Source of the DNA: Candidatus Desulfofervidus auxilii
Lineage (GTDB): Bacteria > Desulfobacterota > Desulfofervidia > Desulfofervidales > Desulfofervidaceae
NCBI RefSeq assembly: GCF_001577525.1
Contig: NZ_CP013015.1
Coordinates: 1,619,667-1,683,666 of the forward strand
Length of the DNA: 64,000 bases
Reading direction: 5' to 3'
Shown one piece after another: positions 54,997 to 62,390 of this stretch (the first letter of the stretch is position 1; each line of letters starts with the position of its first letter). Position numbers and translations under genes: made by a program. The notes beneath the pieces are model-generated. The model was not told the origin of the DNA, did no database searches, and worked only from the letters and a program-made list of their open reading frames with translations.

Positions 54997-57054
54997 TTAA
55001 AAATTTTTCTCTTCTTTTCTTTCTACTGCTGCCTTTAAATATTGATAAGCCCTTTCTGCTTCCTTAACGGCTGTTGGGTCTTCCAAAGTGGTAATGTCTC
55101 CTAACTTCTGTCCTGTAATAACTGCCTTAAGTAATCTTCTCATAATCTTTCCACTTCTTGTCTTAGGGACTGTCTCCACAAAAAGAATAATGGCATCTGA
55201 GGCCACAATAGGGCCAATGGTCTTTCTTAAGTGCAGTTTCAATTCTGTCTCAAGCTCTGGGCTTGGACTAACTCCCTGTTTAAGCACAGTAAAAATACAG
55301 GGCACTTCTCCTTTTAACTTATGTGGTTTTCCGATACAAGCAGACTCCACTACCGTTGGATGCATAAGCATAGCTGACTCTATTTCAGCAGTTCCTACTC
55401 GGTGACCTGCAACCTTAAGCACATCATCTGCCCTTCCCAAAACCCATAAGTATCCATCTTGATCCTTTACCGCATAATCGCCTGTGTAAAACCGCCACTG
55501 TTTGTTTTTTGTAAATTTTGACCAATAAACATCAATATACCTCTCAGGGTCTTGATATAATGTCGTAAGCATACTTGGCCAGGGAGTAGATATTACAAGA
55601 TAACCCCTTTCTCCAGGGTTACAAGGGTTTCCATCTACATCCAAGACTTCCATTTTTACGCCAGGTAATGGGAAACCATTTGTTCCTGGTTTAAGGGGAA
55701 AGATTTTCCCTAAACCTGGGAAATGTCCTGTCAATATCTGGCCTGTTTCTGTCATCCACCAGGTGCTTGTGGCAACCACATCCTCTCTCCCCAAGTTCTT
55801 AAAGTACCAGTGGAATACCTTTGGATTGATAGGTTCTCCTACAGAATGGATAATTCTTAAAGTAGACAAATCGTGTTTTTTTATAAGATCTAATGGGAAT
55901 TTCATCAACATCCTTATAGCCGTGGGTGTAGTATAAAATACGGTAACCGCATATCTTTCTATAATATCCCACCATCTGTCAGGCCAAGGGTAATCCGGTG
56001 CACCTTCATACATGATGGTAGTAGTGCCTGTCATTAGCGGTCCATAAACGATATAAGAATGCCCTGTGACCCACCCAATATCAGCCACACACCAATAAAT
56101 GTCTTCTTCGTTTATATCAAATATAAGCTTCATAGTAGCACATAACCCCACGGCATAACCACCAATGCTATGTTGAACACCTTTTGGTTTTCCAGTAGTG
56201 CCTGATGTATAAAGGATATAAGAGATACTATCTGATTTGAGCCTTTCTGGTTCTATTCTTGCATTTTCGGGAATATCTTTAATAAATTCATGGTGCCAAA
56301 TATCTTTTATTTCCTTCCAAGGTATACCTGGCCTGTCTGTTCGGTTAACTACAATGACATGTTCTATATTGTGCCCCCGTTTTTCACAAATATTTACAGC
56401 TTCATCCACAATCTCTTTTAATGGTTTTACTTTACCCCTTCTATATAGAGCGTCCGCAGTAACAATTATGCGTGAGCCAGCCGCAATTGCTCTTTCAGCT
56501 AGAGCCAAGGCACTGAATCCACTGTAGACAATACTATGTGATGCTCCAAGTCTTTGCACTGCCAACATATAAAGGAGAAGTTCGGGAATCATAGGCATAT
56601 AAAATGTCAAGATTTCATCCTTCTTAACACCCAACTTTTCCCTTAAAGCATAAGCAATGCGGTTTGTCTGCTGATAAAGGTCGTAGTAGGTAAATTTTTT
56701 AAGCTCCTTGGGTTTTTTGACTGTTTCATCATAAGGTTCTCCTTCCCAAATCAAGGCCAGTTTGTTCTTTCTCCCTTGCTCAATTTGCCAATCCAAACAG
56801 AGATAGGATAAGTTTGTTTCTGCTCCTACAAACCACTTATAAAATGGAGGATTGCTATCATCAAGAACCCTATCCCACTTCTTAAACCAAAAAAGCTTAT
56901 TTGCCCATTTCTCCCACCAGTTCTCAATAGCCTTCTTATCCTTAATAGTATTTTCATGAAATCTCTGATATTCTTTAATGTCCCACACTTTGTCTTTCCA
57001 AGAAGAGGGCACTATGTACTGTCCAAATTCTTCATAAATCCTTTCTTCTGCCAT
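54997..57054 (-). CDS. acs: Acetyl-CoA synthetase, AMP-forming
   Basis: The 685-residue enzyme shows the Acs pattern: N-terminal WWEKWANKLFWFKKWD, the adenylate loop YTSGTTGKPKGVQHS near residue 285, TSTWWMTETGQ near 435 (the Trp that limits the pocket to acetate is retained), RADDVLKVAGHRVG near 565 and PKTRSGKIMRRLLK near 650. The lysine in SGKIMRR is the residue that GNAT-type enzymes acetylate to silence Acs in other bacteria. It makes acetyl-CoA from acetate, ATP and CoA. It lies 20 bases after the CoA-transferase/GNAT fusion gene. Confidence 0.93.
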   Translation of the reverse strand: MAEERIYEEFGQYIVPSSWKDKVWDIKEYQRFHENTIKDKKAIENWWEKWANKLFWFKKWDRVLDDSNPPFYKWFVGAETNLSYLCLDWQIEQGRKNKLALIWEGEPYDETVKKPKELKKFTYYDLYQQTNRIAYALREKLGVKKDEILTFYMPMIPELLLYMLAVQRLGASHSIVYSGFSALALAERAIAAGSRIIVTADALYRRGKVKPLKEIVDEAVNICEKRGHNIEHVIVVNRTDRPGIPWKEIKDIWHHEFIKDIPENARIEPERLKSDSISYILYTSGTTGKPKGVQHSIGGYAVGLCATMKLIFDINEEDIYWCVADIGWVTGHSYIVYGPLMTGTTTIMYEGAPDYPWPDRWWDIIERYAVTVFYTTPTAIRMLMKFPLDLIKKHDLSTLRIIHSVGEPINPKVFHWYFKNLGREDVVATSTWWMTETGQILTGHFPGLGKIFPLKPGTNGFPLPGVKMEVLDVDGNPCNPGERGYLVISTPWPSMLTTLYQDPERYIDVYWSKFTKNKQWRFYTGDYAVKDQDGYLWVLGRADDVLKVAGHRVGTAEIESAMLMHPTVVESACIGKPHKLKGEVPCIFTVLKQGVSPSPELETELKLHLRKTIGPIVASDAIILFVETVPKTRSGKIMRRLLKAVITGQKLGDITTLEDPTAVKEAERAYQYLKAAVERKEEKNF

Positions 57055-57074
57055 TTTGCTACCTCCTATAAAAT

Positions 57075-58931
57075 TTATTTAAACCTCATCTTCAATTCAT
57101 ACACCTCTTCAGTAACTCTTTTTTCAATCTCAAATCCCATTTTTTCAAACAGATGAAGCATTGGTGTGTTTTCTGGAAGCACTTCTGCCGTGAAGCCCAA
57201 AAGTCCCTGTTTTTTTGCTAGATACGTCAGATAAGAGAGAATTTCCCTACCAATTCCTCTATTTTGATAATCATCCCTTACTACAAGAGCCACCTCTGCA
57301 GTATGCGTAGTGGGGTCTATGGTATATTGTCCTACTCCTAAAATTTTTTCTTTTCCTTTTTGTTTTATCACAGCTAAAATCACCATTTCTTTGGTATAGT
57401 CAATAACAACAAATTCCTGCAAACGTTCATGTGGCATATCTTTTCTCTGAGACATAAACCTATAATATAGACTTTTATCTGATAGAGAATAGAAAAACTC
57501 TTTCAATAAAGGCTCATCGGTTAGTTTTACAGGCCTCAAAAAGATTTCAAGTCCGGTTTTAGTAGTTCTATAAGTTTCTAGGTCTTCAGGATATTCCCCT
57601 CCTTTTCCAGTTATGTATGCCTGGTCTTTATATATTAGATTTAGTTTTTTTGCTTCCTCAATGAGCCATGGTCTAAATTTTGGATGGGCTATGGCGATTA
57701 ACTCCATAGCACGTTCTCTGATATTTTTCCCATGTAGATATGCTATTCCATATTCTGTTACCACATAATGAATATCACCTCTATTTAGGGTAACGCCCGC
57801 TCCCTCTTTAAGGAAAGGCACTATCCTTGAAAACTTACCATTTTCTGCTGTTGATTGAAGAGTAAGAATTGTTTTACCATTGCGCGCTAAAACAGCACCT
57901 CTCATAAAATCGGCCTGTCCTCCTATCCCACTGTAAAATATTTTTCCTATGGATTCTGCACTTGCCTGTCCAGTAAGATCTATCTCCAGAGCACTATTTA
58001 TGGCAGTCATGTTGTCATGCTGGGCTATAATTAAAGGATTATTTGTATAATCAACGGTTCTGAATTCTATGACAGGATTGTCATGTAAATATTCATAAGT
58101 TTCTTTTTTACCCATACAAAAAGTGCCTATTGTCTTTCCCCGATTAATGTTTTTTTTCGTGTTATCAATAACACCTTTTTGCATCAATTCCACAATTCCA
58201 TCACTAAGAAGTTCTGTATGGACGCCTAGGTGTTTTTTGTCATAAAGATTAGCCAAAATGGCATTGGGTATACTTCCATATCCCACTTGGATAGTGTCTC
58301 CATCCTCAATAAGACTTGAAACATACTTTCCAATTCGCTGAGCAGTTTCAGTATCTGCCTCAGATTTATATTCCAGTATAGGCTCATCATGAGGAATTAT
58401 AAAATCCACATCTTTAATATGAATAAATCCATCCCCATGCACTCGTGGCATATTTGAATTCACCTGAGCTACAACCAATTTAGCAGTTTCTACAGCAGCC
58501 TTAGTAATATCAACACTTATACCTAAGCTCATATAGCCATGTTTATCTGGGGGAGATGTTTGAACTAAAGCTACATCAATAGGTATGACTCCACGATAGA
58601 ATAAATTAGGAATTTCTGACAGGAATATGGGTGTATAATCGGCAAGTCCTTTATTAACTGCATCTCTAATGTTGTTTCCGATAAAAAAGGAGTTATGGCG
58701 AAAATTTTGCTTGAATTTTTCGTCAGTGTAAGGTGCAACGCCAAGGGTCCATACTTGCAACACCTCGGTATCCAATAGAGCCTTTGGATAAGACTTTACA
58801 TAATTTATAAGAGCACTAACGAGGTATTGAGGCTCACCACACCCTGTCCCCACGAATATTTTATCCCCTGGGTGGATATAGCTAAAAATCTTTTCTTCTG
58901 GTGCAAATTTTTCGGGATAAATCTTGTTCAT
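57075..58931 (-). CDS. Acetyl-CoA hydrolase/transferase fused to a GNAT acetyltransferase
   Basis: The 618-residue protein has an acetyl-CoA hydrolase/4-hydroxybutyrate CoA-transferase-type domain (residues 1 to about 450; IQVGYGSIPNAILANLYD, VHTELLSDGIVELMQKG, SAESIGKIFYSGIGGQADF, RGDIHYVVTEYGIAYLHGKN). A C-terminal GNAT domain (about 460-618) carries VALVVRDDYQNRGIGREILS and NTPMLHLFEKMGF. It may move CoA between acyl groups and acetate. The GNAT half resembles Pat-type protein acetyltransferases, which in other bacteria regulate Acs. Its location just before acs makes Acs a likely partner, though this is inference. Confidence 0.9.
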   Translation of the reverse strand: MNKIYPEKFAPEEKIFSYIHPGDKIFVGTGCGEPQYLVSALINYVKSYPKALLDTEVLQVWTLGVAPYTDEKFKQNFRHNSFFIGNNIRDAVNKGLADYTPIFLSEIPNLFYRGVIPIDVALVQTSPPDKHGYMSLGISVDITKAAVETAKLVVAQVNSNMPRVHGDGFIHIKDVDFIIPHDEPILEYKSEADTETAQRIGKYVSSLIEDGDTIQVGYGSIPNAILANLYDKKHLGVHTELLSDGIVELMQKGVIDNTKKNINRGKTIGTFCMGKKETYEYLHDNPVIEFRTVDYTNNPLIIAQHDNMTAINSALEIDLTGQASAESIGKIFYSGIGGQADFMRGAVLARNGKTILTLQSTAENGKFSRIVPFLKEGAGVTLNRGDIHYVVTEYGIAYLHGKNIRERAMELIAIAHPKFRPWLIEEAKKLNLIYKDQAYITGKGGEYPEDLETYRTTKTGLEIFLRPVKLTDEPLLKEFFYSLSDKSLYYRFMSQRKDMPHERLQEFVVIDYTKEMVILAVIKQKGKEKILGVGQYTIDPTTHTAEVALVVRDDYQNRGIGREILSYLTYLAKKQGLLGFTAEVLPENTPMLHLFEKMGFEIEKRVTEEVYELKMRFK

Positions 58932-59105
58932 TTGGTTTATTTTGCAATTTTAGTTAAACCCGTTTGAATCATTATTTTTATGGTTAAACTTCACCGGTAC
59001 TTTTAACTCCATCCGCTGTAATAATTCATTATATAGCATTTTAAAATAATTTTACAAATTTGATTGAATAATTATCACTGTTTTATAAAATGGTTAGAGA
59101 CATAG

Positions 59106-59384
59106 TTATCTAGAAAGTGGTCCCGCTTCATCTAATATCAGTGCCATAGCAAAACTCAAAAGTCCAGGGGCAATCCAGTCAAATTCTTCCCTTTCTTTTA
59201 TGGATAATCCCTTTCTTACTTTACCAATCAGGGTTTTGAATTCTTTAAATTCTTCAAGACTAAACACCTTTTGGATAGCGATTTTATTTAAATAAAATTT
59301 AATTATTTCCTTTTCTTCTGGGTCTAAGACTTGTTTTTCTATATTTTCCAAAAGCTGATTAAATTTTTTTAAATGTAGCTTCAT
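59106..59384 (-). CDS. Small hypothetical helical protein
   Basis: The 92-residue protein is predicted from MKLHLKKFNQLLENIEKQVL, with charged helices and a C-terminal hydrophobic stretch (APGLLSFAMALILDEAG). I recognise no family. It is separated by about 170 bases from the CoA-transferase gene and lies next to a family B repeat. It may be a real small gene, but there is no strong supporting signal beyond its normal amino-acid mix. Confidence 0.45.
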   Translation of the reverse strand: MKLHLKKFNQLLENIEKQVLDPEEKEIIKFYLNKIAIQKVFSLEEFKEFKTLIGKVRKGLSIKEREEFDWIAPGLLSFAMALILDEAGPLSR

Positions 59385-59426
59385 TTCATGATTTTTTTAA
59401 AAAATTATAAAGAATAGTCAAGTACC

Positions 59427-59572
59427 CAAAATCCGCGATTGATTTTTGGATAAAATTCCAACCTGCCTGCAGGCAGGCGGGCCTGCCCCGACGGCCGTGT
59501 CTGCCCCTGCCCGCAGACAGGCGGGGGCAGACAGGTTTGTGGGTTTTCTTTTAAAGTTATCACGGATTTTGG
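59427..59572. repeat. Palindromic element with inverted ends and GC-rich core (family B)
   Basis: CAAAATCCGCG (59427-59437) and CACGGATTTTGG (59561-59572) are near-perfect inverted ends. ATTGATTTTTGGATAAAATT follows the left end as in the other copies. The core holds family A palindromes (59460-59536). The right part (GGGTTTTCTTTTAAAGTTAT) is shared with the family C repeats at 3930 and 46075, so the families are composite. Confidence 0.75.
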
Positions 59573-59688
59573 AGTCTTTATCCTGCCTCCAATGTCATTT
59601 TTATGTGGGTAAATTTTTTTCAATGACTTTTGAAATAAAAAGGTTGACTTTTTCTTAATACTATGATAATCAGAGGAATAATTTTTCA

Positions 59689-59949
59689 ATGAAAAAGGAG
59701 CTAAAGGAGTTTTTTCGTGAGTTTGCCAAGCTGGGTGCATATACTACTCAGATTGGAGTGGCAATTGTATGTGCCACTTTTATTGGGCTTGCAATTGGGT
59801 ACTATTTGGACAAATGGTTAAAGTTAAATTGGCCATTTCCTCACTTTTTGCTAGTGCTTTTTTTAATCTTTGGAGTAATTGCTGGTTTCAGAAGTGTATT
59901 TATTATAATGAAACGCATAGAGCGGGAGGAGAAGAAAAAGGGAATTTGA
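59689..59949 (+). CDS. AtpZ/AtpI-type F0 accessory protein
   Basis: The 86-residue protein has two transmembrane helices (GVAIVCATFIGLAIGYYLDK and a second helix after WPFPHFLLVLFLIFGVIAGF). This is the arrangement of AtpZ/AtpI (F0F1-ATPase subunit, putative Ca2+/Mg2+ transporter) that precedes F0 genes. It may help c-ring assembly. It overlaps the next gene by one base (TGATG). The F1 genes are not in the window, so F0 and F1 clusters are split, as in many Desulfobacterota. Confidence 0.82.
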   Translation: MKKELKEFFREFAKLGAYTTQIGVAIVCATFIGLAIGYYLDKWLKLNWPFPHFLLVLFLIFGVIAGFRSVFIIMKRIEREEKKKGI

Positions 59950-60326
59950 TGTTAGAAGACAATTTTAACAGTATCCCAGCCAATCTAAAAAGGAGAAATT
60001 GGATAATTTTGGGTTTTTTACTTCTTGGCTCTGTTCCCTTTCTTTCTTGGCGTTTTAGTATGGGTGTATTGATAGGTGGTGTCTTAGTTAACCTAAACTT
60101 CCATTTTTTACATCAGACATTAGTAAAGACCCTTATGGTAACTAAGACAAAGGAAGGTGTGGTTGCAAAGTATTTATTTCGCCTCCTTATAACAGGAATA
60201 GTCATTTTAGTGGTGCTTATTAAGAACTGGGTGAATATATTTGGTTTACTATTAGGGCTTTCAGTAGTAGTAATCAATTTAACCTATTTAGCCCTGAAGG
60301 AAACAAAGGGAATAGTTTTAAAATAG
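59949..60326 (+). CDS. ATP synthase subunit I-like membrane protein
   Basis: The 125-residue membrane protein starts at ATG 59949, which overlaps the preceding TGA, and has four hydrophobic helices (WIILGFLLLGSVPFLSW, MGVLIGGVLVNLNFHFLHQT). Small four-helix proteins of the ATP synthase I type occur in this exact position, between AtpZ and subunit a, and assist c-ring assembly. The longer frame starting at 59769 would overlap the upstream gene in another frame and is rejected. AGGAGG precedes atpB. Confidence 0.75.
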   Translation: MLEDNFNSIPANLKRRNWIILGFLLLGSVPFLSWRFSMGVLIGGVLVNLNFHFLHQTLVKTLMVTKTKEGVVAKYLFRLLITGIVILVVLIKNWVNIFGLLLGLSVVVINLTYLALKETKGIVLK

Positions 60327-60335
60327 GAGGTAGCA

Positions 60336-61028
60336 ATGGAACATCCAATTTTGTTTATGACAGTATTATTTGAAAAAATAGGCCTGGGGGCATTCGCCCA
60401 TCACTACCCTCAGGTCATAAATAGCTGGTTGGCAATGATTATCTTAATTGTCCTTGCTTTCCTAGTAAAACCCAAAATTGATCCCTTTCATCCTCCAAGG
60501 TCTCAAGTAATTTGGGAAACAATCATTAAAGGAATAGAAGACTTCACTGTAGATATCACAGGGGAAGAAGGAAGACCCTATTATCCACTTGTAGCGACGC
60601 TGTTTATATATATTTTCCTTTGTAATATAATGGGGCTTGCCCCAGGACTTATGGCACCAACCGCAAATTTGAATACCAACCTATCTATGGCTCTAGTATC
60701 TGTGATTTTTGCTGAATTTATAGGATTTAAAAAGCATGGGGTGAAATATATCAGGCATTATACAGGTCCTATTCTTCCTCTGGCACCTTTATTTATACCT
60801 ATTGAAATCATAGGACGTCTTGCCAGAATCCTTTCTTTGACTTTCCGACTTTTTGGAAATATCGTTGCTAAAGAATTAATTATCGGTCTTTTGATTTTCT
60901 TAGCCGGTGCCTATTTAGCACCAGTCCCTTTATATTTTTTGTTTATTTTATTATGTTTTATTCAGGCTTTCATATTTTATATGTTGAGTGCCATGTATCT
61001 TGCTGGCGCACTTGAAGAAGCACATTAA
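60336..61028 (+). CDS. atpB: ATP synthase F0 subunit a
   Basis: The 230-residue membrane protein has FLCNIMGLAPGLMAPTANLN and PLAPLFIPIEIIGRLARILS. It also has the stator segment LTFRLFGNIVAKELIIGLL with the essential Arg that faces the c-ring Glu, and ends with FIFYMLSAMYLAGALEEAH. Subunit a forms the ion half-channels of F0. It starts 9 bases after the previous gene. Confidence 0.95.
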   Translation: MEHPILFMTVLFEKIGLGAFAHHYPQVINSWLAMIILIVLAFLVKPKIDPFHPPRSQVIWETIIKGIEDFTVDITGEEGRPYYPLVATLFIYIFLCNIMGLAPGLMAPTANLNTNLSMALVSVIFAEFIGFKKHGVKYIRHYTGPILPLAPLFIPIEIIGRLARILSLTFRLFGNIVAKELIIGLLIFLAGAYLAPVPLYFLFILLCFIQAFIFYMLSAMYLAGALEEAH

Positions 61029-61074
61029 GCGGAAGAAGGCCGCAGATTATAAAAAATAGAAAGGAGGTGGAAAG

Positions 61075-61446
61075 ATGAGCAGAAATAGAAGAGCAGTTGT
61101 TTTGACAGCCATGTTTGTGCTAATGTTATCGAGCTTGGCATTCGCTCAGGAACAAATGAGCGCAGTGGGGCTGAAGTTTTTCATTACCACTGTATTTGTG
61201 GCAGGCTTTGGTATCGCTATCGCAGCTTTCGGTGGTTCCCTGGGTCAAGGTTGGGGTCTTCAAAAGAGTGTGGAAGGTATTGCTAGAAATCCAGAGGCCT
61301 CAGGTAAAATCACGGTTACCATGTTGATTGGTCTGGCCATGATAGAATCTCTGGTTATTTATACCCTAGTTGTCGAACTGATTCTCCTCTATGCCTATCC
61401 TATGGCCAAGCCACTTGCCAAGTTTGTTGGTTTAGAAGTAGGTTAA
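61075..61446 (+). CDS. atpE: ATP synthase F0 subunit c with signal-like N-terminus and Na+-type residues
   Basis: The 123-residue protein is longer than the usual 75-90 because of an N-terminal leader ([16 protein letters not shown], likely cleaved after Ala24). Helix 1 contains [20 protein letters not shown] and helix 2 [17 protein letters not shown]. Gln58, Glu91, Ser92 and Tyr96 match ligands or supporting residues of Na+-translocating c-rings; the neighbouring Thr is Leu here. Glu91 carries the ion. A strong GGAGGTGG precedes the ATG, as expected for the highly produced c subunit. A terminator follows. Confidence 0.95.
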   Translation: MSRNRRAVVLTAMFVLMLSSLAFAQEQMSAVGLKFFITTVFVAGFGIAIAAFGGSLGQGWGLQKSVEGIARNPEASGKITVTMLIGLAMIESLVIYTLVVELILLYAYPMAKPLAKFVGLEVG

Positions 61447-61453
61447 TTTCTTT

Positions 61454-61486
61454 AAAAGGGGTTGGTGAATTTGCCAACCCCTTTTT
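61454..61486 (+). terminator. Rho-independent terminator after atpE
   Basis: AAAAGGGGTTGG and CCAACCCCTTTTT form a 12-bp stem around a short loop (TGAATTTG), followed by T-rich sequence. It lies 8 bases after the atpE stop and ends the F0 operon. Confidence 0.9.
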
Positions 61487-61498
61487 CATTTCACAAAA

Positions 61499-62389
61499 AT
61501 GTTTGCATCAAGCTCCAAGGTAGTTCTTGCTGAAGACAATGAAAGCATCGCTAAATTACTTTTGCTTATCTTAGAAGACCACAATTTTGAGACAAAATGG
61601 GTTTTTTTAGGAAATAAGGTAATCACTGCCTGTCTTGAAAAAATCCCTGATTTAATTATTTTAGACCCAATTCTGCCAGACAAGGACGGTTTCGAGTTAT
61701 TGAAAGAGGTAAAAAATCATATAATCTTACGTGAAATACCCATTGTTCTCATTTTAAACGAAGACAAACAAAAGGGGCGTTTTTTGCACTTTTCCCCTTT
61801 GGATATTTTAGTCAAGCCTGTGAATTTAAATGAACTTTCTTTAAAAATCAAAAATTGGGTTGGGGTTTTAGAAAATCAAAAAACCTTAAAGAAAAAGGCT
61901 ATGACCGATGCCTTAACAGGCTTACTGAATGACCTTGCCCTAGAAAAGGAGTTGACTATTGCCTGTTATTATGCTGAGAAATTTGGAAAAAACTTTTCTA
62001 CCCTTATGATTGATATTGATTACTTTACTAAATATAACAACATTTACGGACATCGGTTTGGAGATAGTTTGCTTCAAACTCTGGCTGTTTTCTGGAAAGG
62101 TGCCCTCCGTCCTACTGATGCTATATTCCGATATAAGGGTCCATCCTTCGTAGCTATCTTGCAAGATACACCTTTAGAACAAGGGATAAACGCTGCCGAG
62201 AGGTTGCGTCGCATCACTTATGAAAGGAGTTTACCCCATCAGCAGGGACTCAACAACGTTGTTACTATTAGTATCGGAGTCACCGCTTTTAAGAAAGGCG
62301 ATACTCCAGGCATAATCTTACATAGGGCTGCTAGTTACTTAACCAAAGCGAAAAAGTCGGGTAGAAATGTGGTAAAATCAGGAATATAA
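61499..62389 (+). CDS. Response regulator with degenerate GGDEF domain
   Basis: The 296-residue protein has a receiver (acidic pocket AEDNES at 11-16, phosphoacceptor Asp56 in LIILDPILPDKDG, Lys106 in ILVKPVN) and a GGDEF domain from about residue 130 (KAMTDALTGLLND, LMIDIDYFTKYN, HRFGDSLLQ). The signature loop reads RYKGPSF (211-217) instead of RYGGDEF, so diguanylate cyclase activity is unlikely. The metal site Asp172 is kept. It may bind GTP or interact with partners as an inactive c-di-GMP module. It starts just after the atpE terminator and converges with uvrA. Confidence 0.88.
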   Translation: MFASSSKVVLAEDNESIAKLLLLILEDHNFETKWVFLGNKVITACLEKIPDLIILDPILPDKDGFELLKEVKNHIILREIPIVLILNEDKQKGRFLHFSPLDILVKPVNLNELSLKIKNWVGVLENQKTLKKKAMTDALTGLLNDLALEKELTIACYYAEKFGKNFSTLMIDIDYFTKYNNIYGHRFGDSLLQTLAVFWKGALRPTDAIFRYKGPSFVAILQDTPLEQGINAAERLRRITYERSLPHQQGLNNVVTISIGVTAFKKGDTPGIILHRAASYLTKAKKSGRNVVKSGI

Positions 62390-62390
62390 T

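Noticed and set aside
59769-60326. Longer frame for the ATP synthase I-like gene starting at 59769
   Set aside because: It would overlap the AtpZ-like gene out of frame for 180 bases; ATG 59949 overlaps the preceding stop in the usual TGATG manner and gives the family length.
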